Below are positions 1 through 8,012 of a stretch of DNA of 36,012 bases, in pieces (within the stretch, counting starts at the first letter, position 1; the number at the start of each line of letters is the position of its first letter). Under the pieces are notes generated by a model. The model searched no databases. It worked only from the letters and a program-made list of their open reading frames with translations, and was not told the origin of the DNA. The translations under genes were made by a program, and so were the position numbers. Source of the stretch: an uncultured Blautia sp. (GTDB lineage: Bacteria; Bacillota; Clostridia; Lachnospirales; Lachnospiraceae); contig CAKROE010000017.1 of NCBI GenBank assembly GCA_934371915.1, positions 1 to 36,012 on the forward strand. The letters are read 5' to 3'.

Positions 1-2
1 CA

Positions 3-302
3 GCATTACTTATCGAGTTTTTGATTCTGTCCGTAGTCGACACGCAGGACTCCTACGGATACGAGATCAGCCAGACCGTCAAAATCGTAGCTGACATCAA
101 AGAATCAACACTCTATCCCATTTTGAAAAAGCTCGAGAAGAACGGTTATCTGACAACCTACTCTCAGGAATTTCAGGGACGTAAACGCAAGTATTATTCT
201 ATCACCGATTCCGGCAAACAACAACTGTTGTATCTGCACGAAGAATGGATTTCTTACAGAAATACCATTGACGGAATCATCGAAGGGAGGATTCGAAATT
301 GA
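3..302 (+). CDS. PadR-family transcriptional regulator (5' end outside window)
   Basis: A PadR-type winged-helix repressor, normally a dimer that controls a neighbouring membrane-protein operon. The frame is open to the left edge, reading ALLIEFLILSVVDTQ just before the SYGYEI motif typical of PadR helix 1, so the gene begins upstream. An internal TTG at 21 is not a credible start because conserved sequence lies before it. The winged helix is visible in STLYPILKKLEKNGYL, followed by GRKRKYYSITDSGKQQL, the classic PadR wing and strand. The stop overlaps the next gene by 4 bp (TTGA), so the two are translationally coupled. PadR-DUF1700-DUF4097 is a common Firmicutes operon in which PadR usually autoregulates. 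The inducing ligand cannot be read from sequence. Confidence 0.9.
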   Translation, partial: ALLIEFLILSVVDTQDSYGYEISQTVKIVADIKESTLYPILKKLEKNGYLTTYSQEFQGRKRKYYSITDSGKQQLLYLHEEWISYRNTIDGIIEGRIRN

Positions 303-916
303 CCAGAGAAGAATATATGGCAAAATTGAAAAAATATCTTCGCAGACTTCCCAAACAGGATTACGAAGATGCGATTGAGTATTTTAATGAATATTTCAGT
401 GATACAGACGAAACCGGACAGCAGAAACTGATGGAAGAACTCGGCACTCCGAAACAGGCAGCCGCAGACCTGATGTACAATCTGCTTGACCGCAAGATTC
501 AGGAACAGGATGCTGCCGATAAAGACAGCCAAAAAAAGAAGGATAAAAAAGGAGTCACTTTACTCGCTGTGCTTGCGATCCTGTCCACACCTGTGACTGT
601 CCCGCTTTTTATTGCAATGCTTGCAGTCCTGCTGGCTGCTGCAATCTGCGTGATCTGCGTGATCATCTCTGATTTCATCGCTGCCCTCAGTATTTTGCTG
701 ATCGGAGGAAAATTATTACTGCGTGGATTCGTTTCCTTCCCGTATTCCTTATCCGGAGCTTTGACGATTACAGGATGCGGATTACTCGGAATCGGATGTG
801 CACTCCTTCTGTATATCCTCGGCATCTATCTCTGCAAATGGATGGGGATGCTTCTGGTAAAACTGGCGCAGTGCCTGGCAGGAAAGAGAGGTAAAAACTA
901 TGAAAAAAACAAATAA
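299..916 (+). CDS. DUF1700 (HAAS-type) membrane protein
   Basis: A 205-aa membrane protein of the DUF1700 family, which typically sits between a PadR regulator and a DUF4097 protein. Residues 1-75 form a charged helical cytoplasmic domain beginning MTREEYMAKLKKYL, with the YFNEYFSD segment typical of the family. From about residue 85 to 190 there are three or four hydrophobic segments, and the tail is basic. It starts at TTG, overlapping the padR stop by 4 bp. Its 3' end overlaps the next gene by 17 bp, so all three are one operon. The molecular role is not established. A sensor or partner for the DUF4097 protein in the envelope is inferred from gene order only. Confidence 0.85.
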   Translation: MTREEYMAKLKKYLRRLPKQDYEDAIEYFNEYFSDTDETGQQKLMEELGTPKQAAADLMYNLLDRKIQEQDAADKDSQKKKDKKGVTLLAVLAILSTPVTVPLFIAMLAVLLAAAICVICVIISDFIAALSILLIGGKLLLRGFVSFPYSLSGALTITGCGLLGIGCALLLYILGIYLCKWMGMLLVKLAQCLAGKRGKNYEKNK

Positions 917-1841
917 ACATTTACTGGCTGCCGGTGGTATCTTCTGTGCTGTCGGAATCCTTTTCTTTGGTATCGGTGTCGCATCCGGCGGCAGAAATTA
1001 CGTAAAAACGGCTGACCTGAATCGTATCAGCGGTGCGGCTATGATGGACTCCAGTGACAGTCATGCTATCTTAAGCAAAACGGAAATCCATTCTTTTTCC
1101 TCTTTAAATGTCGATCTTAAAAACCTTGATCTGGATATAAAAGTATCTGATGATGACAGGTTTTATATCTCCTATAATATTGAAACAACTGACGGAATGC
1201 TTCCGCTTTCCTACCAGGTACAGAACGATGCATTAAACATTGTTGAGAAAAACGGACACGAGTCCTCTTCCTATATTCATATTGATATTAACTTTCTTCA
1301 GGAAATGCTTGGACAGAGCCACGTGATTGAAAACTCCAACAAGGTAACTGTTTATATTCCAAAGAAAACCGACTTGAGTGGTTTTTCCTGCAAGATGGGA
1401 TATGGTGATATAAATGTAGAATCTCTGAATGCACAGAAGACAGTGATTCAGAGTGAAGACGGTGATATTACAATTTCAGACAGCACATTCAATAATCTTG
1501 AACTCAGTGCTGATCTTGGCGACCTGAAAATAAAAGATACTACTTTTACCAACAGTCAGTTTGAAATGATGGATGGTGATGTGAAAGCCGAGAATGTCAC
1601 TTTCAACGAAAAAAATGAATTTACAAGTGACCTTGGTGACATCACCCTCAGCATTCCGAAAAAAACTCTTTCCACGCTTTCTATAGAGGCAGAAGCAAGT
1701 GAAATCAATATTCCAGAAAAACTTGGTCAGGTCATGACCGATGAAGATGACAATCAGCTTGTCAATTCTGAAAATAAGACACAGAATTCCCTGCAGCTTG
1801 AAAGCAAAGACGGCGACATCCAAATCACCGCAGGAAAGTAA
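900..1841 (+). CDS. DUF4097-family beta-strand repeat protein, membrane anchored
   Basis: A 313-aa protein with an N-terminal membrane anchor (residues about 8-29, LLAAGGIFCAVGILFFGIGV) followed by an extracytoplasmic domain. From about residue 150 it shows repeated short strands with GDI/GDL turns (GYGDINVES, EDGDITISD, LGDLKIKD, DGDVKAEN, LGDITLSI, DGDIQITA). These are the hallmark of the DUF4097 right-handed beta-helix-like fold. The start ATG lies inside the DUF1700 gene behind a GAGAGG ribosome binding site. It is the last gene of the PadR operon and is followed by a hairpin terminator. Proteins of this family are often induced by envelope stress, but the function here is unknown. Confidence 0.85.
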   Translation: MKKTNKHLLAAGGIFCAVGILFFGIGVASGGRNYVKTADLNRISGAAMMDSSDSHAILSKTEIHSFSSLNVDLKNLDLDIKVSDDDRFYISYNIETTDGMLPLSYQVQNDALNIVEKNGHESSSYIHIDINFLQEMLGQSHVIENSNKVTVYIPKKTDLSGFSCKMGYGDINVESLNAQKTVIQSEDGDITISDSTFNNLELSADLGDLKIKDTTFTNSQFEMMDGDVKAENVTFNEKNEFTSDLGDITLSIPKKTLSTLSIEAEASEINIPEKLGQVMTDEDDNQLVNSENKTQNSLQLESKDGDIQITAGK

Positions 1842-1912
1842 ACACATCGAAATAAAAAACACCTACAGAACCTGCCACTGGCAGCTTCCTTCGGATGCAT
1901 GGCAATTCCAAA

Positions 1913-1945
1913 AAAGGGCTTCGCACTAAACTGCGGCAGCCCTTT
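1913..1945. terminator. Bidirectional hairpin between convergent genes
   Basis: AAAGGGCT (1913-1920) pairs with AGCCCTTT (1938-1945). The inner stem TCGCA/TGCGG surrounds a 6-nt loop, with one bulged C. It lies between the convergent DUF4097 and Hpt genes, with A/T-rich arm ends serving both directions. Confidence 0.75.
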
Positions 1946-1953
1946 AACTTCTC

Positions 1954-2301
1954 TCAGGCAACTTTACGAAGTGCCTCACAGGTTCTGTTATATTCTTTTT
2001 CTACTTCTGCAAAAAGATCTTCATAGCCATCCATGCTTCCGGCACGGAGCAGTTCGGTCAGATCCTTACTTGACGGATACAGATTGTCAAATCCGAGATT
2101 CAGGCAGACACCTTTTAAAGTATGCGCTGCACGAAAAGCCGTTTCAACATCTTTTGCTGCCAAAGCATCTTTCAGATTCTGAAAACTCGGATCATCGAGA
2201 AATTTCAGTGCAAATTTCTGTACAAGTTTCTCATTTACCAGTCTGCTCAGCACAGCATCAAAATCTAACCCTAATTCACCATAGCATTCTCTGATTGTCA
2301 T
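1954..2301 (-). CDS. Hpt-domain phosphotransfer protein
   Basis: A 115-aa stand-alone histidine phosphotransfer protein. The phospho-accepting motif AHTLKGVCLNLG places the histidine at residue 60, inside a four-helix-bundle pattern spanning nearly the whole protein. Such proteins shuttle phosphoryl groups between receiver domains and sensor kinases. It starts at ATG behind AGGAG. It lies 35 bp downstream of the receiver-containing GGDEF/HD-GYP gene on the same strand, so the neighbouring receiver is the obvious candidate partner (inference). No sensor kinase is visible in the window. Confidence 0.88.
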   Translation of the reverse strand: MTIRECYGELGLDFDAVLSRLVNEKLVQKFALKFLDDPSFQNLKDALAAKDVETAFRAAHTLKGVCLNLGFDNLYPSSKDLTELLRAGSMDGYEDLFAEVEKEYNRTCEALRKVA

Positions 2302-2336
2302 AATTTTTCTCCTATTCTAAATATTTCCTCCGCATG

Positions 2337-4472
2337 TCACTCAGAATCTGGGTTTTGCCCCCCCCTTGAAAAATCGACAAGTTCATCATTTTCAAGATTG
2401 GAATATTCTTTTTCCATATTTTTTGATACTACATCCATAAAATCTTCTTTTGCATTTTCAAACTCTTTGAGTTCTGCCTTCTTTTCCCTTTTCTTAAGTG
2501 GATTATCTTCCGGTGTGCTGATCCTCAGCTTACGTTTGATTCGATCCTGAATATCAATCAGACACTCCAGAAGAATCGGGTTAAAACATCCACATTCTCC
2601 ATTTATGATCATTTCTATCGCTTTTTCATGTGAATATGCTTTCTTATATACACGTTCACTGACAAGTGCATCATATACATCAGCCAGAGAAACTACCTGT
2701 GCAGAGATTGGGATCTCATCACCTTTCAGTCCATCCGGATAGCCCTTACCATCATATCTCTCATGATGCCATCTGCAGATCTGGTAAGCGACTTTCATCA
2801 GTTCTTCATCCTGATAACTTCCCATGTTTTCAAGAATTGATGCGCCAATAATCGTATGATTCTGCATGATCTTGAACTCTTCATCTGTCAGCCTGCCAGG
2901 CTTATTGAGAATCTTGTCATCAATACCGATCTTACCAATATCGTGCAATGCCGAAGCTGTCGTGATCAGAAGACGTTCTGACCAGGTAATATTGTACTTG
3001 TCCGTCTTCTGCACAAGACTTTCGAGAAGCATTCCGGTAAATACATTGATATTTAAAACATGACTGCCACTCTCTCCATTACGGAACTCAACTATCTGAC
3101 TCAGAATACCGACCATCATACGGTTATTCTTTTCTTTCTCATATACCTGATTGGTGATCAGTGTGATCAGTCGTCTTTGTTTCGCATAAAGCTTGATTGT
3201 ATTATATACTCTCCGGTGTACAACACCTGCATCAAATGGACGATTGATATAATCTGAAACGCCCATTTCATAAGCTCTTCGAACAGTCTCTGTCGAATCT
3301 TCACTGGAAATCATAATAACCGGGATATCTTCCAGATAATGGTGGCGATTCATATAATTCAGGACACCAAATCCATCCATTCCCGGCATAACAATATCCA
3401 GAAGTACAAGTGAAATACCTGTTTCATACTTACGAAGCATATCAATACATGTGTCTCCACTGTCAGCCTCTACAATATCGTATTCCTCACTTAAAATCTC
3501 CGACAGGATCTCCCTGTTCATCTCGGAATCATCCACAACCAGAATCCGGTATTTGTGTGCTTTTGATCCGTTATTATTTGCACTTTCCTGCTGCTCCTTC
3601 AGTTGTTCATCATGTTCGGTGACAACCATGTTTTTACAGGTTTTGGCCTGATACATAAACTGATCCGCCTTACGGATTGCCTTCTCAACCGTGCTTCCGC
3701 TGCCGGACAGTATGCCTCCGATACTTACCGATATACGAAGCTGTGAATATCCCGGTACTTTGGAGGAATGGATCTTTTCCTGTATCTGATTCAGCTTGTC
3801 TGCAAATGCCTGTTCCCCGATATCCGGCATAACAAGCAAAAATTCATCCCCACCCATACGGATCAGCATATCTGTCCGTCGGATGTTATCCTTAATAATA
3901 CCAACTACTGTTGTAAGTGCAAGGTCACCTGCATCATGACCGAATGTGTCATTGTAGATCTTGAAGTCATCAAGATCGATCATTGCCACACCGGCAGACA
4001 TATTAGAATTTCGGATACGCTCTTCGTAATAACGTCTGTTATAAATTCCTGTCAGTGCATCGGTATACAGTTCCCGATTGTAACCGGAAAGCTGTTTGAT
4101 AAGTTCATTCCTTCCGTCCTCATCCATGACCGCCTCGGAATTCATTTCATTGATGAGCTCCATGACATAAGGTTTCCCGTCAATCTCTACATACTTCGAA
4201 ATTACCTGATATATATTGGAATCCAGATATTCAAGTTTCAGCTGCTCATTTTTTTTACGAAAAGCGTCTCTAGAAGTACAGTTCTTACAGTTGTTTCCCT
4301 TCTTCCAAAAAGAATAACATTTACACGGAAATCCCTTTGCATCTGTGACATCCGTTATATTTCCTGTTTCAAGTGTTTTTTCGTCAAGCAAACGTACTAC
4401 GTCAAATACCTTACTCAATTCCTTTATCATCACTTCTGATTCCTGCTGTGTCATCGCAGTATCTTTGTTCAT
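2337..4472 (-). CDS. GGDEF - receiver - HD-GYP signalling protein
   Basis: A 711-aa cytoplasmic protein with a PAS-like N-terminal region carrying a cysteine cluster (C50, C52, C62, C65). A GGDEF diguanylate cyclase domain (about 135-285) has an intact GGDEF at 207-211 and an inhibitory RxxD at 198-201, five residues upstream. A receiver domain (about 308-425) has acceptor D359. An HD-GYP phosphodiesterase domain (about 450-640) has HD 510-511, HDIGKIGI, HHERYDGKGYP (569-579) and LADVYDAL. It could therefore both make and break c-di-GMP. The usual receiver KPF lysine is arginine (NRPF, 410-413). The C-terminal 60 residues are charged and possibly coiled. The start is supported by GGAAGG 9 nt upstream, and the hpt gene follows by 35 bp. 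Confidence 0.93.
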   Translation of the reverse strand: MNKDTAMTQQESEVMIKELSKVFDVVRLLDEKTLETGNITDVTDAKGFPCKCYSFWKKGNNCKNCTSRDAFRKKNEQLKLEYLDSNIYQVISKYVEIDGKPYVMELINEMNSEAVMDEDGRNELIKQLSGYNRELYTDALTGIYNRRYYEERIRNSNMSAGVAMIDLDDFKIYNDTFGHDAGDLALTTVVGIIKDNIRRTDMLIRMGGDEFLLVMPDIGEQAFADKLNQIQEKIHSSKVPGYSQLRISVSIGGILSGSGSTVEKAIRKADQFMYQAKTCKNMVVTEHDEQLKEQQESANNNGSKAHKYRILVVDDSEMNREILSEILSEEYDIVEADSGDTCIDMLRKYETGISLVLLDIVMPGMDGFGVLNYMNRHHYLEDIPVIMISSEDSTETVRRAYEMGVSDYINRPFDAGVVHRRVYNTIKLYAKQRRLITLITNQVYEKEKNNRMMVGILSQIVEFRNGESGSHVLNINVFTGMLLESLVQKTDKYNITWSERLLITTASALHDIGKIGIDDKILNKPGRLTDEEFKIMQNHTIIGASILENMGSYQDEELMKVAYQICRWHHERYDGKGYPDGLKGDEIPISAQVVSLADVYDALVSERVYKKAYSHEKAIEMIINGECGCFNPILLECLIDIQDRIKRKLRISTPEDNPLKKREKKAELKEFENAKEDFMDVVSKNMEKEYSNLENDELVDFSRGGQNPDSE
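2358..2365 (-). repeat. G8 homopolymer near the 3' end of the GGDEF/HD-GYP gene
   Basis: Eight consecutive C on the plus strand (G on the coding strand) lie about 20 nt before the stop codon. Slippage would change only the last few residues (after FSRGG) and possibly the readthrough length. Confidence 0.9.
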
Positions 4473-4491
4473 TATTCATATCCTTCCTGTA

Positions 4492-4507
4492 GCAGGCATA
4501 TGCCTGC
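4492..4507. promoter_or_regulatory. 16-bp perfect palindrome in the leader of the GGDEF/HD-GYP gene
   Basis: GCAGGCATATGCCTGC is an uninterrupted 8+8 palindrome, about 20 nt upstream of the start codon and about 32 nt after the predicted transcription start. It may be an operator or an mRNA hairpin next to the ribosome binding site. Confidence 0.55.
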
Positions 4508-4545
4508 CTGTAATTAACTTTCTTCCGTTCACTATATAATATAAT

Positions 4546-4574
4546 ATTATATCATTCTGTGATTTCCGCGTAAA
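4546..4574 (-). promoter_or_regulatory. SigA-type promoter for the GGDEF/HD-GYP-hpt unit
   Basis: On the minus strand, -35 TTTACG (4574-4569), a 17-nt spacer and -10 TATAAT (4551-4546). The start would be near 4539, giving a leader of about 67 nt. Confidence 0.6.
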
Positions 4575-4596
4575 GTTTTATCTTTCCAACGGAGAA

Positions 4597-4614
4597 TGAA
4601 AAAGTGCTTTTTCA
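4597..4614. repeat. Inverted repeat between divergent genes
   Basis: TGAAAAAG and CTTTTTCA separated by TG form an 18-bp dyad in the 251-bp divergent intergenic region. Role unknown; it could be an operator. Confidence 0.4.
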
Positions 4615-4662
4615 TCTGGAAGAAACTCCTTTTTTGTGGTACTCTAGGTAGGTACATTTACA

Positions 4663-4691
4663 TTGTTACAGTTACATATTTACAATTTATT
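4663..4691 (+). promoter_or_regulatory. Weak candidate promoter for the DUF6483-like gene
   Basis: -35 TTGTTA, a 17-nt spacer and -10 TTTATT precede the AAGGGAGA ribosome binding site. Both boxes are imperfect and the region is AT-rich, so this is tentative. Confidence 0.3.
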
Positions 4692-4723
4692 TTTTAATTT
4701 TTGATGCAGAAGGGAGAAGAAAA

Positions 4724-5110
4724 ATGCTTCAGGATGATTATATACTGCGCCAGATCCGTGAAATGGTGCGCGCCGTCATGAAAATGTTATTTCAGGTAAG
4801 TGCTTCCGAACTGACTCCGGATGTCATTGAAGATAAAGACGCAAGACAGACACTGAAAACTCTGACTTCCCTTGCCGATGAAGGTAAGATTGATGAAGCT
4901 GAAAACAGATTATATGAAATGACCTGTGACGGCGACCGCCAGAATCTGGAGATCGGACTTCTTTTCTATTATGATCTGAATGGAAAAGATGACGAATTTC
5001 TCGAGGCAAACAATTTCAGCCGCGAGGAGATCATGATGGGAATCCAGGATCTCGCAGATCGCTACAACTTAAGCGGAATTGCGGAGGCTTTCCGTACTGA
5101 AATTCTGTAA
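4724..5110 (+). CDS. Small conserved protein, DUF6483-like
   Basis: A 128-aa soluble, acidic, helix-rich protein that begins MLQDDYILRQIREM and contains a TPR-like helical pair (LADEGKIDEAENRLYEM). The N-terminal pattern resembles small Lachnospiraceae proteins filed under DUF6483. That assignment is from memory of the family and is moderate in strength. It starts behind AAGGGAGA and lies 17 bp upstream of the DUF4317 gene, so the two are probably co-transcribed. No catalytic motif, membrane segment or signal peptide is visible. Function unknown. Confidence 0.7.
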   Translation: MLQDDYILRQIREMVRAVMKMLFQVSASELTPDVIEDKDARQTLKTLTSLADEGKIDEAENRLYEMTCDGDRQNLEIGLLFYYDLNGKDDEFLEANNFSREEIMMGIQDLADRYNLSGIAEAFRTEIL

Positions 5111-5127
5111 ATCAGGAGCGATACATA

Positions 5128-6288
5128 ATGAACAAAAAAGAAATATCCGAAATTAAGAAACAGTTTTCGCCAAACAACTGCGCGATCACACGTATCTGCG
5201 GCTGCTATGTTGACGGTGAAAAAAACAAAAAAACCGAACTGAAAGAAGCTTTTCTTTCTCTTTCTGAGGAAGAAATGTTCAAATACTTTGAAATATTCAA
5301 GAAAACTCTTTCCGGAACCATCGGCAAGAACCTGATCAACATGGAGTTTCCTCTTGACCAGGAAAAAGAGGGCGGCACACAGGAATTTCTTATGAAACTC
5401 CGTGGCAGCAAGCTTCAGGATAATGCCATTCTGGAAGAATTTTATGATAAGATCATCGAGAACTATGATTACGGCGAGAACTATTATATTATTCTGATCC
5501 ATGCCGTCTACGATATCCCGGGCAAATCCTCCGACGGTCAGGAAATGTTTGATGCTTCCGACGAGATCTACGATCATATCCTCTGCAGCATCTGTCCGGT
5601 CAATCTTTCCAAAGCGGGACTGTGCTACAATGCAGAAACCAACAACATCGAAGACCGTATCCGTGACTGGATCGTGGAAATGCCGGATCTTGGATTCCTT
5701 TTCCCGGTATTCAATGACCGGAGCACAGATATCCACGGACTTCTATATTACACCAAAAATGCCGAACAGCTTCGCAGCACTTTTGTTGATGAAATGTTCG
5801 GATGCACTACCCCGCTCTCTGCAGGCGGACAGAGAGATTCCTTTAATGCTCTCGTAGAAGAAACTCTCGGAGATGACTGTGCTTACGATACGGTTATGAA
5901 CATTCACGAAAAACTCAATGAATGGGTGGAATCACAGAAGGATTCTCCGGATCCTGCCGTTCTGACCAGGCCGGAGGTGAAACGTCTCTTCGAAGAGTGC
6001 GGCGTAGAAGATGAAAAACTCGAAACATTTGACCAGACTTACGAGGCAATCGCAGGCGAAAATGCATCTCTCATGGCAAACAATATCACCAATACGCGCC
6101 GGACTGAGATCAAGACACCGGACGTTGTGATCCATGTCGACCCGGACCGTGCGATGCTGATTGAGACACAGGTTATTGACGGCCGCAAATGCATTGTAAT
6201 CCCGATGGAAGGTGACGTCGAGATCAATGGAATCCATGTTTCCGGTGGAAACGGCGGAAGTTCCGAAAATGATCCGGAAGAATTCTGA
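5128..6288 (+). CDS. DUF4317-family protein
   Basis: A 386-aa cytoplasmic protein whose N-terminus (MNKKEISEIKKQFSPNNC, then ITRICGCYVDGE) matches the DUF4317 family common in Clostridia. The protein is acidic, with no signal peptide or membrane segment. The last 20 residues are Gly/Ser/Asp-rich (GGNGGSSENDPEEF). The start is preceded by GGAG at a normal distance. It is followed closely by a strong rho-independent terminator. Family function is not known, and its coupling to the preceding small gene is the only context clue. Confidence 0.85.
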   Translation: MNKKEISEIKKQFSPNNCAITRICGCYVDGEKNKKTELKEAFLSLSEEEMFKYFEIFKKTLSGTIGKNLINMEFPLDQEKEGGTQEFLMKLRGSKLQDNAILEEFYDKIIENYDYGENYYIILIHAVYDIPGKSSDGQEMFDASDEIYDHILCSICPVNLSKAGLCYNAETNNIEDRIRDWIVEMPDLGFLFPVFNDRSTDIHGLLYYTKNAEQLRSTFVDEMFGCTTPLSAGGQRDSFNALVEETLGDDCAYDTVMNIHEKLNEWVESQKDSPDPAVLTRPEVKRLFEECGVEDEKLETFDQTYEAIAGENASLMANNITNTRRTEIKTPDVVIHVDPDRAMLIETQVIDGRKCIVIPMEGDVEINGIHVSGGNGGSSENDPEEF

Positions 6289-6297
6289 TCGTATATT

Positions 6298-6333
6298 AAA
6301 AAAGGATGACAGGTTTTCCTGCCATCCTTTTTT
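6298..6333. terminator. Bidirectional rho-independent terminator
   Basis: AAAAAAGGATG (6298-6308) and CATCCTTTTTT (6323-6333) enclose an inner CAGG/CCTG stem with a TTTT loop. It sits between the convergent DUF4317 and foldase genes. The A and T tracts make it usable in both directions. Confidence 0.92.
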
Positions 6334-6350
6334 ATGTTTATCTTATTTGA

Positions 6351-7880
6351 TTATTCGTAGATTCCGTTTACAGTAACATCAAATACTGCTTCTTTTCCTG
6401 CAAGATCTGTTGCCTGATAATCATCCGGGAAAGTAACTTTTACTTCTACCTTATCTCCTGGATGTGCACCGATCAGCTGCTCTTCGAAGTTATCAATGTA
6501 TGAACCGGAACCGATCACCAGATCTGTACCATTTCCGTCTGTACTTCCACCGTCAAATGCAACATCATCAATCTTTCCTACATAGTCAATGTTGACTGTG
6601 TCGCCATCTTTGACTTCAAGGGAGGAATCAGTGTCATAAGAAGGTGCTTCTGTCGCTTCCGGGGTGGCTGTAGCATCTGCTGCTTCTGTGACTTCCGGTG
6701 TCTCAGTAGCGTCTGCTGCCTCTGTCACTTCTGGTGTCTCAGTAGCGTCTGCTTCTTCTGTTACCTCCGGTGTTTCAGTTACTTCTGCTGTCTCATCTGT
6801 AGTGTCTTCTGTCGCTGTCTGAATTGTGAATTTATGATTGTCTGTAACTTTCAGTGTCTTCAGAACTTTCTTCTCAACTTTGATGTCAGCTTCATCCATC
6901 CATTTGTCTGTAGTTTCTGTATACAGCTCGTTTTCTCTGGTGGAGATAATGGATTCTTTCTTTGTAGCTGTCGCATCTTCGTCGTTTACTTTGTCAAGTT
7001 TGACTACATAGTAAGCGGAATCTGTCTCAATAACGTCCGGTCCGACTTCGCCGTCTTTCAATGTACGGAGAACCTTCATTACCTCATCCGGATAATTGCC
7101 GGAAGATGCTGCAGTCTCATCTTCGTCATCAGATTCCTCTTCTGACGCATCTTCATTTGTATCAAAAGATCCGCTCAGTACTGTATAAGAATCATCTACG
7201 GATTTTGCGATCTCGCTGAAATCTCCGTCCGGATCTGCATTCAGTCCGTCAAGGATCTTCTGCGCATCTTCTTTTTTCTGTTTGATCTCATCATCACTCA
7301 GGTCAGAAGTGCTGATGCTTACATAGTTAAAAGAAGACTGCTGTGCTTCCTCATCAGAAACATTCTTGTCTACGTCTGCAATGATCGGATCATGCATTCT
7401 GCTCTTATATGTCTCAAGTTCCAGATATGTCTTCACCTGATCTTCTGTAACAGCCAGAGTTTTCAGAGTATCTTCACTATTTGCACTCATAAAAGCTGCT
7501 GCAGCATCGGCAATTGCCTTCTCGTCATCTTCTGTAATCTCTACATCATAATCAGCTGCTTTTTCCTTAAGGATGCACATCAGCTCAATATCTTCCAGAG
7601 CCTGCTCTACTGCCTGTTCACCGTAAGTCTTGCCTTCTTCTGCCTCTGTCTCCCAGATAGAATAATCAGATCCGCCCATAAAGCTCTTGTACATGGCTTC
7701 CGCCTGTGCCTGGCCTTCTCTGACAGAAAGGCTTAACATACCAAGCGGAATCTCTGTTCCATCTACGGTTGCAACTGTCTTTGTTCCATCTAATGCTTTT
7801 TCACCACAGCCTGTGAGCATTCCTGCTGCCATCACACCGGCAAGCGCTACAACTGCTGTTTTCTTTGTCATTGTTTTCAT
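6351..7880 (-). CDS. PrsA-like foldase lipoprotein with C-terminal trigger-factor-type FKBP domain
   Basis: A secreted peptidyl-prolyl isomerase/foldase. The start at 7880 is chosen because GGAGG lies 5 nt upstream; an ATG at 7895 would overlap that site. A lipobox LTGC puts the lipidated cysteine at residue 25. Residues about 30-170 form a SurA/PrsA-like helical chaperone region, and about 170-330 a divergent parvulin-like domain. A low-complexity linker of 12-residue repeats ([12 protein letters not shown]) follows at about 360-415. The last 90 residues are an FKBP domain of the trigger-factor type ([35 protein letters not shown]). It should act at the outer membrane face on exported proteins. 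The gene has its own promoter downstream of mfd. Catalytic competence of the parvulin part is uncertain. Confidence 0.85.
   Translation of the reverse strand: MKTMTKKTAVVALAGVMAAGMLTGCGEKALDGTKTVATVDGTEIPLGMLSLSVREGQAQAEAMYKSFMGGSDYSIWETEAEEGKTYGEQAVEQALEDIELMCILKEKAADYDVEITEDDEKAIADAAAAFMSANSEDTLKTLAVTEDQVKTYLELETYKSRMHDPIIADVDKNVSDEEAQQSSFNYVSISTSDLSDDEIKQKKEDAQKILDGLNADPDGDFSEIAKSVDDSYTVLSGSFDTNEDASEEESDDEDETAASSGNYPDEVMKVLRTLKDGEVGPDVIETDSAYYVVKLDKVNDEDATATKKESIISTRENELYTETTDKWMDEADIKVEKKVLKTLKVTDNHKFTIQTATEDTTDETAEVTETPEVTEEADATETPEVTEAADATETPEVTEAADATATPEATEAPSYDTDSSLEVKDGDTVNIDYVGKIDDVAFDGGSTDGNGTDLVIGSGSYIDNFEEQLIGAHPGDKVEVKVTFPDDYQATDLAGKEAVFDVTVNGIYE
6644..6783 (-). repeat. 36-bp tandem repeats encoding the Thr/Glu/Pro linker
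   Basis: About 3.5 copies of a 36-nt unit encode [16 protein letters not shown] dodecapeptides in the foldase lipoprotein. Copies are near identical, so copy number may vary between strains. Confidence 0.8.
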
Positions 7881-7915
7881 CTTATCCTCCATCACTGCAT
7901 GAATTCATATAAATA

Positions 7916-7998
7916 AGAGTATAAACTTTTTTCATCGACAGGGCAAGGAAAATCACAAAAAGCGGTCATTTTCACCGATATTTCACAGTTTATACTCT
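7916..7998. promoter_or_regulatory. 12-bp inverted repeat pair around the foldase promoter
   Basis: AGAGTATAAACT (7916-7927) and its exact inverse AGTTTATACTCT (7987-7998) are separated by 59 nt. An outer pair, CTGCATG (7895-7901) and CATGCAG (8000-8006), flanks them. The proximal arm contains the foldase -10 box. The arms could be paired operators or the ends of a long hairpin. Confidence 0.5.
7918..7946 (-). promoter_or_regulatory. Promoter of the foldase lipoprotein gene
   Basis: -35 TTGCCC (7946-7941), 17-nt spacer, -10 TATACT (7923-7918) on the minus strand, about 38 nt upstream of the chosen start codon. Confidence 0.7.
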
Positions 7999-8012
7999 CC
8001 ATGCAGCCGGTT

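Noticed and set aside
3768..4439. A 223-codon plus-strand frame opposite the GGDEF domain
   Set aside because: Antisense to clear GGDEF motifs, with no start signals and no recognisable protein.
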